Shown here: piece by piece, positions 24,198-30,986 of the stretch
How positions within the stretch are numbered: position 1 is the stretch's first letter
How the letters are laid out: each line of letters opens with the position of its first letter
DNA from: Pseudomonas arcuscaelestis
GTDB lineage: Bacteria > Pseudomonadota > Gammaproteobacteria > Pseudomonadales > Pseudomonadaceae
DNA length: 33,427 nucleotides
NCBI RefSeq assembly: GCF_016881005.1
Contig: NZ_JACOPV010000013.1
Span: 182,853 to 216,279, forward strand
Direction: 5' to 3'
The notes under the pieces: generated by a model
Databases searched by the model: none
The model's input: the letters and a program-made list of their open reading frames with translations, nothing else
What the model was told of the DNA's origin: nothing
Translations under genes and position numbers: made by a program

Positions 24198-25370
24198 ATG
24201 AGTGATAAAGACCTGCAGGAAACCCAGCCATTGCCGCCGTCAGGCGAGAAACTGCAAAAAGTTCTCGCGCGTATCGGCGTGGGCTCGCGTCGCGATGTAG
24301 AGGCCTGGATCGGTCAAGGCCGAATCAAGGTCAACGGCGTTAATGCCACCTTGGGCCAACGTGTCGATCTGCATGACGCGATTTCCGTCGACGGCCGCGT
24401 GATCAAGCGTGAAGAGTCTGCCGAGACTGTGCGCCGGGTGATCATGTACAACAAGCCCGATGGCGAGATCTGCACCCGTGACGACCCCGAAGGCCGTCCG
24501 ACCGTGTTCGACCGTTTGCCACGTCCGAAGGAAGGCCGTTGGATCAATATCGGCCGCCTGGACATCAATACCACCGGTCTGTTGATGTTCACCACCGACG
24601 GTGAGTTGGCCAATCGCTTGATGCACCCATCCTATGAGATGGACCGTGAATATGCGGTACGGGTGCGTGGTGAAGTCGACGAAGACATGATCGCTCGCCT
24701 CAAGGCGGGTGTCGTGCTTGAAGACGGCCCGGCTCGTTTTACCGACATCAAGGAAGCCCCAGGCGGTGAAGGTTTCAACCACTGGTACCACTGCGTGGTG
24801 ATGGAAGGTCGCAACCGCGAAGTTCGTCGCCTGTGGGAGTCCCAGGGCTTGGTGGTAAGTCGCCTGAAGCGCGTACGATTTGGACCGGTATTCCTCAATT
24901 CCGACCTGCCGATGGGCCGCTGGCGTGAAATGAGTCAGCAAGAAGTGGACATTTTGGCCGCCGAAGTGGGGCTGACCCCCGTGGCAATGCCAACCTTGAA
25001 CCACAAGAGCAAAGACAAGCTTGAGCGGCTGCAGCGCAAGTCGACCCGTCCGATGGGGCGTGGTGAGCGTGTTCGTACACTGCGTCCTGCACAGGATGGT
25101 GCATCGGCAGAGCGTCCAGCACGCCAGCCTCGTGGTGGTGAAGCCGAACGTCCTGCGCGTCAACCGCGTGGTGGTGAAGCCGAACGTCCTGCGCGTCAGC
25201 CGCGTGTTGGTGAGGCCGAGCGTCCTGCTCGTCAGCCCCGTGGTGAAGCGCCACGCAAGGACACCGGTCGTGGTCGTAGCACCGTGGCTGAGCGCCCGAG
25301 TGACATGAACAAGCGCGGCAAGCCGGCACCCAAGCGTCCGGGCAGCACCCGCAACAAGCCTCGCCCGTAA
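24198..25370 (+). CDS. rluB: 23S rRNA pseudouridine(2605) synthase RluB
   Basis: 390 residues. N-terminal S4 domain (EKLQKVLARIGVGSRRDVEAWI), RsuA-family catalytic domain with the Asp in GRLDINTTGLLMFTTDGEL, and NREVRRLWESQGL. E. coli RluB modifies U2605 of 23S rRNA. The C-terminus from about residue 280 is a very basic, disordered Arg/Pro/Gly-rich tail with four 12-residue repeats. A strong GGGAGGTG site precedes the ATG. It is separated from scpB by 146 nt, so it probably has its own promoter (TATGAT-like -10 at 24129). An intrinsic terminator follows. Confidence 0.94.
   Translation: MSDKDLQETQPLPPSGEKLQKVLARIGVGSRRDVEAWIGQGRIKVNGVNATLGQRVDLHDAISVDGRVIKREESAETVRRVIMYNKPDGEICTRDDPEGRPTVFDRLPRPKEGRWINIGRLDINTTGLLMFTTDGELANRLMHPSYEMDREYAVRVRGEVDEDMIARLKAGVVLEDGPARFTDIKEAPGGEGFNHWYHCVVMEGRNREVRRLWESQGLVVSRLKRVRFGPVFLNSDLPMGRWREMSQQEVDILAAEVGLTPVAMPTLNHKSKDKLERLQRKSTRPMGRGERVRTLRPAQDGASAERPARQPRGGEAERPARQPRGGEAERPARQPRVGEAERPARQPRGEAPRKDTGRGRSTVAERPSDMNKRGKPAPKRPGSTRNKPRP
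25107..25247 (+). repeat. 36-bp tandem repeats in the rluB tail
   Basis: Four in-frame copies of AERPARQPRGGE at 25107, 25143, 25179 and 25215 (the last is 33 bp; the third has V for G). Copies two and three are almost identical at the DNA level, which points to recent slippage. The encoded tail is Arg-rich and likely RNA-binding. Confidence 0.93.
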
Positions 25371-25384
25371 AGGTCGAGTGTCAG

Positions 25385-25415
25385 AAAAAGCCAACCTTCG
25401 GGTTGGCTTTTTTTT
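25385..25415 (+). terminator. Intrinsic terminator after rluB
   Basis: Stem GCCAACC/GGTTGGC with a TTCG tetraloop, extended by A/T pairs and followed by an uninterrupted run of eight or more T. It starts 14 nt after the rluB stop. The A-run on the other side means it could also work on the minus strand. Confidence 0.95.
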
Positions 25416-25476
25416 GTCTGAAATATCCTCGGGTTACCGTCATCTGTGCAAGTGTTGGAAAGTTTTTGAACCAGAT

Positions 25477-25494
25477 TGTAAATAAAGCGTTACA
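25477..25494. promoter_or_regulatory. PhhR/TyrR box upstream of aroP
   Basis: TGTAAA-TAAAGC-GTTACA matches the TyrR-family palindrome TGTAAA-N6-TTTACA in 11 of 12 defined positions. It is about 505 nt upstream of the aroP start and about 280 nt upstream of the best -35, so a remote enhancer role or an undetected nearer promoter must be assumed. Confidence 0.6.
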
Positions 25495-25691
25495 AAGTGA
25501 GCTGGTCGTTATTGAGGTTTGTACGAATTGGCGAAGCTGTAAAAAAAAATTGCCGAAACACCCGTGCCAGCGCGTTTTACGTCTACGTCAAGGACTTGCC
25601 TGCAGGCCGTGGGGGCGCTGAGATATGGGCATTGCCGTGTGCAAAGCCGGGCCGCAGAGCCGGGCACTTAATAAGAACAAATGGAGGCGCC

Positions 25692-25862
25692 ATGTACGCC
25701 GATTACTCCCCCAGGCTTCACGCCTTCCTCAGGAACGGTGCGTTTTGTCATCAGACAATTACGCAACGTGTTGACCCCTGCGCGTCTACAGGGGTATACA
25801 ATGCGCCGCGTTTTACCTGTGACCCCAATGCGTACCGCGCACTCTTGCTGACACCCGGCTGA
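25692..25862 (+). CDS. Possible small ORF (56 aa) in the aroP leader region
   Basis: An ATG at 25692 is preceded by TGGAGGCGCC, a very good ribosome site. The product begins MYADYSPRLHAFLRNG and contains two Cys; I recognise no family, signal peptide or membrane segment. The aroP promoter candidate lies inside the frame, so ORF and promoter compete as explanations. Codon use is only moderately Pseudomonas-like. It could be a leader peptide, a remnant or chance. Confidence 0.25.
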   Translation: MYADYSPRLHAFLRNGAFCHQTITQRVDPCASTGVYNAPRFTCDPNAYRALLLTPG

Positions 25863-25998
25863 TTCACTCCCGGCTTTTGCCCTGGGTAGGCGGCAGTTGT
25901 CCAAGATCCTCAAGGTAACCACCTTGTTAATTCCGCTGCGCCACGAGCGCGGTGGGTCCGATTTCGTCACAGATAAAAACAAGCAGGTGACTTCGTTC

Positions 25999-27417
25999 AT
26001 GAGTGGACCAAATTCGCATTCAGGCGAGCTGAAACGCGGCCTGAAAAATCGCCATATCCAATTGATCGCCTTGGGTGGTGCAATCGGTACAGGGCTGTTC
26101 CTGGGATCGGCCGGGGTGATGAAATCGGCGGGCCCGTCGATGATTCTGGGCTATGCGATCTGTGGCTTCATCGCGTTCATGATCATGCGCCAGCTCGGTG
26201 AAATGATCGTTGAAGAGCCGGTGGCCGGGTCGTTCAGTCACTTTGCGCACAAGTACTGGGGTGGTTTCGCAGGCTTCCTCTCGGGCTGGAACTGCTGGGT
26301 GTTGTACATCCTGGTGGGGATGTCTGAGCTCACGGCCGTTGGCAAGTACGTTCATTACTGGTGGCCGGAGATCCCGACCTGGGCATCGGCAGCGGCGTTC
26401 TTCATTCTGATCAACGCAATCAACCTGGCCAACGTCAAGGTGTTTGGCGAGGCGGAGTTCTGGTTCGCGATCATCAAGGTCATTGCCATTGTCGGTATGA
26501 TCGCCCTGGGTAGCTACATGCTGGTCAGTGGCAGCGGTGGTCCACAGGCGTCGGTCAGCAACTTGTGGGAGCATGGCGGCTTCTTCCCCAATGGGGTGAG
26601 CGGTCTGGTCATGGCGTTGGCGATCATCATGTTCTCCTTTGGCGGCCTGGAAATGCTTGGTTTCACCGCAGCTGAAGCCGATAAGCCGAAAACCGTGATC
26701 CCGAAAGCGATCAACCAGGTGATCTACCGCATTCTGATTTTTTACATCGGTGCCCTGATTGTGCTGCTGTCGCTGACGCCGTGGGACAGCCTGGTCTCCA
26801 GTCTTGACGCTTCTGGTGGCACCTATGGCGCCAGCCCATTCGTTCAGGTGTTCTCGCTGCTGGGTAGCGATGTTGCTGCGCATATCCTCAACTTCGTGGT
26901 ACTGACTGCAGCGCTGTCGGTGTACAACAGCGGCACTTACTGCAACGCCCGCATGCTCTACGGCATGGCCGAGCAGGGTGATGCGCCGGCGGGCCTGGCG
27001 AAGATCGACAAGCGCGGTGTACCGGTGCGTTCGATCCTGGCGTCGGCGGCAGTCACGCTGGTGGCGGTACTGCTCAACTACTTCATTCCGCAGCATGCGC
27101 TGGAGTTGTTGATGTCGCTGGTGGTGGCTGCCCTGGTGATCAACTGGGCGATGATCAGCTACTCGCACCTGAAGTTCCGCCAGCACATGAACAAGACTGG
27201 CCAGAAGCCGCTATTCAAGGCGCTGTGGTATCCCTATGGCAACTACATCTGTCTGGCCTTCGTGGTGCTGATTCTGGGCATCATGCTGCAAATCCCGGGC
27301 ATCCAGATGTCGGTGTATGCGATTCCTGTGTGGCTGGTGGTGATGTTTGCCTGCTACGGCCTCAAGAGTAACCGCCGTACCCGTGCGGTAGCGGACGCAG
27401 GTGCTGTTACCAAGTAA
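25999..27417 (+). CDS. aroP: Aromatic amino acid permease AroP
   Basis: 472 residues, about 12 membrane segments, amino acid-polyamine-organocation superfamily. The N-terminus (LKRGLKNRHIQLIALGGAIG) and GTGLFLGSA, RQLGEMIVEEPVAGSFSHFA and NVKVFGEAEFWFAIIKVIA closely follow E. coli AroP. It should import Phe, Tyr and Trp by proton symport at the inner membrane. ATG 25999 is chosen for its CAGGTGA site and family alignment; the frame is open back to 25897. A PhhR box upstream and phhABC-R downstream place it in aromatic amino acid catabolism. Confidence 0.92.
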   Translation: MSGPNSHSGELKRGLKNRHIQLIALGGAIGTGLFLGSAGVMKSAGPSMILGYAICGFIAFMIMRQLGEMIVEEPVAGSFSHFAHKYWGGFAGFLSGWNCWVLYILVGMSELTAVGKYVHYWWPEIPTWASAAAFFILINAINLANVKVFGEAEFWFAIIKVIAIVGMIALGSYMLVSGSGGPQASVSNLWEHGGFFPNGVSGLVMALAIIMFSFGGLEMLGFTAAEADKPKTVIPKAINQVIYRILIFYIGALIVLLSLTPWDSLVSSLDASGGTYGASPFVQVFSLLGSDVAAHILNFVVLTAALSVYNSGTYCNARMLYGMAEQGDAPAGLAKIDKRGVPVRSILASAAVTLVAVLLNYFIPQHALELLMSLVVAALVINWAMISYSHLKFRQHMNKTGQKPLFKALWYPYGNYICLAFVVLILGIMLQIPGIQMSVYAIPVWLVVMFACYGLKSNRRTRAVADAGAVTK

Positions 27418-27437
27418 GGTGCAGTGTGTGTTGAAAG

Positions 27438-27469
27438 AGCCCGGCCCTTGCGCCGGGCTTTTTGTTTTT
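27438..27469 (+). terminator. Intrinsic terminator after aroP
   Basis: A GC-rich stem (GCCCGGC/GCCGGGC, short loop) is followed by TTTTTGTTTTT, 21 nt after the aroP stop. Confidence 0.93.
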
Positions 27470-27504
27470 GCGGTATCCTCAAGGCCTATTCAGGCTTGTG
27501 ACAT

Positions 27505-27918
27505 ATGTTGATCATTTCCAATAACGTGCAGATTCCCGACCAGGAAATCGAACTGACCGCCATTCGTGCCCAGGGCGCTGGCGGGCAGAACGTCAACAAG
27601 GTTTCCAGTGCCATGCACCTGCGCTTCGATAGCCAGGCTTCCTCTCTGCCCCCGTTCTACAAGGAACGCTTGCTGGCGTTACGCGATAGCCGCATTACCC
27701 GTGATGGGGTCATCATCATCAAGGCCCAGCAATATCGCACGCAGGAGCAAAACCGCACGGATGCCCTGGAGCGCTTGCGCGAGTTGATTCTGGCAGCAGT
27801 GAAGGTAGAAAAGGCGCGCCGTCCGACGCGGCCGACCCTGGGCTCGAAAACTCGGCGTCTGGACACCAAGAATAAGCGCGGCGCAATCAAGGCTGGGCGT
27901 GGAAAGGTCGATTATTGA
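27505..27918 (+). CDS. arfB: Alternative ribosome-rescue factor ArfB (YaeJ)
   Basis: 137 residues. The release-factor catalytic motif GGQ lies in RAQGAGGQNVNKVSSAMHL; there is no codon-recognition domain, and the C-terminal 40 residues are strongly basic (RRPTRPTLGSKTRRLDTKNK), the tail that enters the empty mRNA channel. ArfB hydrolyses peptidyl-tRNA on ribosomes stalled without a stop codon, backing up tmRNA. A single gene after a terminator, with no clear ribosome site (AGG 10 nt upstream). Confidence 0.95.
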   Translation: MLIISNNVQIPDQEIELTAIRAQGAGGQNVNKVSSAMHLRFDSQASSLPPFYKERLLALRDSRITRDGVIIIKAQQYRTQEQNRTDALERLRELILAAVKVEKARRPTRPTLGSKTRRLDTKNKRGAIKAGRGKVDY

Positions 27919-27940
27919 AGGGGCGGGGCGTTTCTTGACA

Positions 27941-27988
27941 GTGTGAAAACGTATTGAGGAAGAGCTCCTGGAACAGCCGTTTTCACAC
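27941..27988. repeat. Perfect 11-bp inverted repeat with 26-nt loop
   Basis: GTGTGAAAACG (27941-27951) and CGTTTTCACAC (27978-27988). The loop can form an inner AGGA/TCCT pairing around GAGCTC. It lies 22 nt after arfB and 18 nt after the stop of the minus-strand small ORF, with no T-tract. It could be a 3' stabiliser, factor-independent pause or protein site. Confidence 0.8.
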
Positions 27989-28006
27989 AGTCTGATTGTT
28001 GCGCTG

Positions 28007-28135
28007 TTATTCCTGGTCGGCGCTGGGGTTTTCGTCGCCGTCGTGATCAGCCTGGGCTGGTTCGGCGCTGTGAGTGGCAGGTGTCTGCTCTTCTGGGTTC
28101 AGGCTTGGGAAGGGAAAGTTCGGGATCTCATGCAT
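28007..28135 (-). CDS. Small ORF, 42 aa, unknown function
   Basis: ATG at 28135 preceded by GAGGAA about 8 nt upstream; stop TAA at 28007. The product starts MHEIPNFPFPSLNPEEQ and ends GDENPSADQE: Pro-rich first half, then acidic and polar, no membrane segment, no Cys, probably disordered. Codons end mostly in G or C as in neighbours, which favours real coding. It is too short for common gene callers. It reads toward the inverted repeat at 27941-27988 and is convergent with arfB. I do not recognise a family. Confidence 0.55.
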   Translation of the reverse strand: MHEIPNFPFPSLNPEEQTPATHSAEPAQADHDGDENPSADQE

Positions 28136-28249
28136 CTCGTCGTTCCTCGCAAGTGTGTGGAAAGGCTGCGCAAGGCGCGCATGGCTTATTGATAGCTCGT
28201 GCAGGATACAGGAGTCTGCGTGACAGTATGAATTTTCCTGCCTGATGGT

Positions 28250-28312
28250 AATCGCGGGGCCAGCCCGCCCCTCCAGACTGATCGCCTGTGGGAGCGGACT
28301 TGCCCCGCGATC
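28250..28312. repeat. Paired inverted REP elements
   Basis: Arms ATCGCGGGGC (28251-28260) and GCCCCGCGAT (28302-28311) are perfect complements. The right half (about 28284-28311, with TGTGGGAGCGG and TTGCCCCGCG) is a near-standard fluorescent-pseudomonad REP; the left half is a diverged inverse copy. It sits just after the phhC stop and may protect or end the phhABC transcript. Confidence 0.88.
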
Positions 28313-28315
28313 AAT

Positions 28316-29509
28316 TCACCGGCAAACGTCAGCGATGGCCGCAGCCAGTGCCCCGAGACGTGTTGCATCGGCGCCAGCGATGTTGGCCCGGCCGGTGCCG
28401 ACCATGTACACGCTGTGTCGCTCACGCAGTTGCTTGACCTGCTCTGGAGACAGCCCGGTGTAGGAGAACATTCCGCGTTGCGCAGCGATGTGCGCAAAAC
28501 GGTCGCTCAGGCCGTGAGGGGCTAACGCTTCGACCAGTCCCGCGCGCAATTGAGCGATGCGCTGGCGCATGGCCTCGACTTCTTCAACCCACAGCTGCTT
28601 GAGTGCAGGATCTCCCAGTATCTGCGCCACTACCGCAGCGCCGTGATCCGGTGGCGTCGACCAAAGGTTGCGCGCCAGCAGCGCCAATTGACTGCGAACA
28701 TCCTGCAGCTTTTCGGCTTCATGGCTGCACACCAGGAGGGCGCCGGTACGATCGCGGTAAAGTCCGAAGTTTTTCGAGCAGGAACTGGTGATCAGCAGTT
28801 CAGGCAGCTCGCTGGCAAACAGCCGTACTGCCCAGGCATCTTCTTCCAGTCCGTCACCGAAACCTTGATAGGCGAAGTCGATCAGTGGCAGCAGTTCGCG
28901 GCGGCGCACCACTTCCAGTACCGCACGCCAGTCGTCCTGGGCAAGGTCGAAGCCGGTCGGGTTGTGGCAGCACGCATGCAGCAACACCACATCGCCCTTG
29001 GGTACGGATTCAAGTGTGGCAAGCATCGCGCTTACGTTGAGGCGGTTGTCCGTACCCACATAAGGATAATGACTGACCTTGAGGCCGGCGCCGGCGAAAA
29101 TGGTCTCGTGGATGGGCCAGGTCGGATCGCTTAGCCAAATGCCGCGACCCGGTAGGCAATGCGCGATAAATTCAGCCGCAAGGCGCAATGCGCCTGTACC
29201 GCCGGGAGTTTGAGTGGCACCAGCGCGCTTGCTGGCCAGCACCGCCGAATCGCTACCCAGTACCAACTCAGCGATCAGGCGGCCGAAGTCGGCATCGCCG
29301 TGACCGCCGACGTAGCTTTTGCTCTGTTGCGTGTCGAGCAAGCGCTGTTCGGCGAGTTTGACGGCCGAAGGAATAGGCGTGAGCCCTTGGGCGTCCTTGA
29401 ATACACCCACCCCCAGGTCGAACTTATGCTGGTTGCTGTCGTTGGCGTATGCCTCCATCAGCCCCAGGATCGGATCGCCAGGTACGCGCTCAATCGCGCT
29501 GAAGTGCAT
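28316..29509 (-). CDS. phhC: Aromatic amino acid aminotransferase PhhC (TyrB/AspC family)
   Basis: 397 residues, class I PLP aminotransferase. Start ATG 29509 shares its A with the phhB stop (TAATG). Motifs: MHFSAIERVPGDPILGLMEA, GGTGALRLAAEF, LHACCHNPTGFD, the Asp-x-x-Tyr in LIDFAYQGFGDGL, and the PLP Lys in SCSKNFGLYRDR. The C-terminal Arg in the MFSYTGL context is also present. It should convert Tyr/Phe to the 2-oxo acids with 2-oxoglutarate. Third gene of phhA-phhB-phhC. Confidence 0.93.
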   Translation of the reverse strand: MHFSAIERVPGDPILGLMEAYANDSNQHKFDLGVGVFKDAQGLTPIPSAVKLAEQRLLDTQQSKSYVGGHGDADFGRLIAELVLGSDSAVLASKRAGATQTPGGTGALRLAAEFIAHCLPGRGIWLSDPTWPIHETIFAGAGLKVSHYPYVGTDNRLNVSAMLATLESVPKGDVVLLHACCHNPTGFDLAQDDWRAVLEVVRRRELLPLIDFAYQGFGDGLEEDAWAVRLFASELPELLITSSCSKNFGLYRDRTGALLVCSHEAEKLQDVRSQLALLARNLWSTPPDHGAAVVAQILGDPALKQLWVEEVEAMRQRIAQLRAGLVEALAPHGLSDRFAHIAAQRGMFSYTGLSPEQVKQLRERHSVYMVGTGRANIAGADATRLGALAAAIADVCR

Positions 29510-29865
29510 TATTTGCGACCTTCTGCGTTCTGGGCGACCTCGTCGGTGCGCGCGGCCATGATGAAGTCGTTGCGGTGCAGGCCTTTGATTGAGTGGCTCC
29601 ACCAGGTAACAGTGACTTTGCCCCATTCGGTCAGCAGACCTGGGTGATGGCCTTCAGCTTCGGAGATTTCGCCGACTGCGTTGGTAAAGGCCAGTGCGTG
29701 TTTGAAATTCTTGAACAGGAAGATTTTTTCCAGCTGCATGATGCCGTCACGGACTTCGATGTTCCAATCCGGGATCTGCTTGATCAGTACCGGCAGTTCT
29801 TCGTCGCTGACCTGGGGCGCATCGGCACGGCAGGCTTCGCAGTGGGCTTTGTTCAAGGCGTTCAT
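29509..29865 (-). CDS. phhB: Pterin-4a-carbinolamine dehydratase PhhB
   Basis: 118 residues from ATG 29865 (GGAA upstream); an in-frame ATG at 29901 lies at the phhA end and gives an unconserved extension. Active-site region SEAEGHHPGLLTEWGKVTVTWWSHSIKGLH carries the paired His, the Trp and the third His of the DCoH family in part. It dehydrates the 4a-hydroxypterin made by PhhA, regenerating cofactor. It lies 42 nt after phhA and overlaps phhC by one nt. Confidence 0.95.
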   Translation of the reverse strand: MNALNKAHCEACRADAPQVSDEELPVLIKQIPDWNIEVRDGIMQLEKIFLFKNFKHALAFTNAVGEISEAEGHHPGLLTEWGKVTVTWWSHSIKGLHRNDFIMAARTDEVAQNAEGRK

Positions 29866-29907
29866 AAGGTTTTCCGCAAGTGGTTTGTTATTGGTTTGCA
29901 AGGTTGC

Positions 29908-30696
29908 TCAGGCAGCAACCTTAGGTGGAAATTTCGGTGCGTGCAGGCCCATCTTCATCGCGGTATGGACCATGCCCATGATGTCTTCGTGGGCCAGGTC
30001 GAACAGGCGCTTGAGGTTTGGCAGGGCAAAATACAGCGGCTGCAGGATGTCGATACGATAAGGCGTACGCATGGCTTCCAGCGGATTGAAAGGCTGGTGC
30101 TCGGGCTCATCGGACAGGCTGTAGACAGTCTCTTTTGGCGAGGACAGGATGCCGCCGCCATAAATCTTGCGGCCCTGCGGGGTGTCGACCAGACCGAATT
30201 CGATGGTCATCCAGTAAAGTCGCGCCAGGTACACGCGCTCTTCCTTGGTCGCGCTCAGGCCGAGCTTGCCGTAGGTGTGGGTGAACTCGGCGAACCAGGG
30301 ATTGGTCAGGAGCGGGCAGTGACCAAAAATTTCGTGGAAAATATCCGGCTCTTGCAGGTAGTCGAGTTCTTCTTCGGTGCGAATGAACGTCGCCACTGGA
30401 AAGCGTTTGCTGGCCAGCAGTTCAAAAAAGGTCTGGAAAGGAATGAGTGCAGGTACACGGGCAACTTGCCAGCCAGTGGTGGCAGCCAGCACTTTGTTGA
30501 TCTCGCCCAGCTGCGGGATGCGGTCGTGCGGCAGGCCCAACTGTTCGATGCCGTCCAGGTATTCCTGGCACGCCCGGCCTTCGATCACTTTCAGTTGGCG
30601 GGTAATCAAGGTGTTCCACACCGCATGTTCATGCTGCGGATAGTCGATAAACCCTTGCGCATCGGGCTCTCGAGCCACGTATTGCGTCTGTTTCAT
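29908..30696 (-). CDS. phhA: Phenylalanine-4-hydroxylase PhhA
   Basis: 262 residues, the short bacterial catalytic-domain form without an ACT domain. The iron ligands are His121 and His126 (IFHEIFGHCPLL) and Glu166 (LYWMTIEFGLV). It converts Phe to Tyr with O2 and tetrahydropterin. AGGAG lies six nt before the ATG. First gene of phhABC, divergent from phhR across 290 nt that contain two PhhR-type boxes. Confidence 0.96.
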   Translation of the reverse strand: MKQTQYVAREPDAQGFIDYPQHEHAVWNTLITRQLKVIEGRACQEYLDGIEQLGLPHDRIPQLGEINKVLAATTGWQVARVPALIPFQTFFELLASKRFPVATFIRTEEELDYLQEPDIFHEIFGHCPLLTNPWFAEFTHTYGKLGLSATKEERVYLARLYWMTIEFGLVDTPQGRKIYGGGILSSPKETVYSLSDEPEHQPFNPLEAMRTPYRIDILQPLYFALPNLKRLFDLAHEDIMGMVHTAMKMGLHAPKFPPKVAA

Positions 30697-30986
30697 ACTG
30701 CTCTCCTGCTGAGGGCCTTTTTTGTTATGTGATCAAGCCGTTGCATAAGAGATAACCCGTGACGTAGTGCTTTGCACCGGCCAGAGCGGTTGTTCAGATC
30801 GCAGAGTTGAACGTTTTTGTAACGATAACTTTACAAAAATGACAAGTGGCTGAAAAATAGGGGGGTGATATCCCTCTATAAGCCCATTCTTGTCACGTAA
30901 TCTTTACGGAAATTCTTCTGAATGCGTAAATAGGTGGGCCGGGTAGCTGCGCCAGGCTCGCCCCAGACCTATCTCTAGGACATTTC
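30697..30986. promoter_or_regulatory. phhA/phhR divergent control region
   Basis: 290 nt. Two PhhR-type boxes are visible: TGTAAC-GATAAC-TTTACA (30818-30835) and the weaker TGTCAC-GTAATC-TTTACG (30891-30908), 73 bp apart (about seven turns). A GG-N10-GC motif with TGGC and GC elements reads toward phhA at 30783-30768. The phhR start has AGGA eight nt upstream. From memory, P. putida PhhR was reported to bind two sites upstream of phhA and act with sigma-70. Confidence 0.7.

Larger units (their letters stand above)
25416..25998 (+). promoter_or_regulatory. Long aroP upstream region with PhhR box and sigma-70-like promoter
   Basis: 583 nt without an established gene. It holds a TyrR/PhhR-type box TGTAAA-N6-GTTACA (25477-25494), a second half-site TGTAAA at 25538, and a sigma-70-like promoter TTGACC (25771-25776) with an 18-nt spacer to TATACA (25795-25800). 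From that promoter the aroP leader would be about 190 nt. A 56-codon ORF with a strong ribosome site overlaps the promoter (separate entry). I see no convincing riboswitch. Confidence 0.5.

Noticed and set aside
25107..25250. Regular 36-bp repeats that might suggest a CRISPR array
   Set aside because: There are no spacers; the units are contiguous, in frame, and encode the RluB tail.
24240..25394. 384-codon antisense frame over rluB
   Set aside because: Typical high-GC shadow; the sense strand is a clear RluB, and the antisense product is Thr/His-rich low complexity.
26020..27186. 388-codon antisense frame over aroP
   Set aside because: Arises from complement of a hydrophobic permease; no known fold or start signal.
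29593..30732. 379-codon plus-strand frame over phhB/phhA
   Set aside because: Antisense to two confidently identified enzymes, with no ribosome site.
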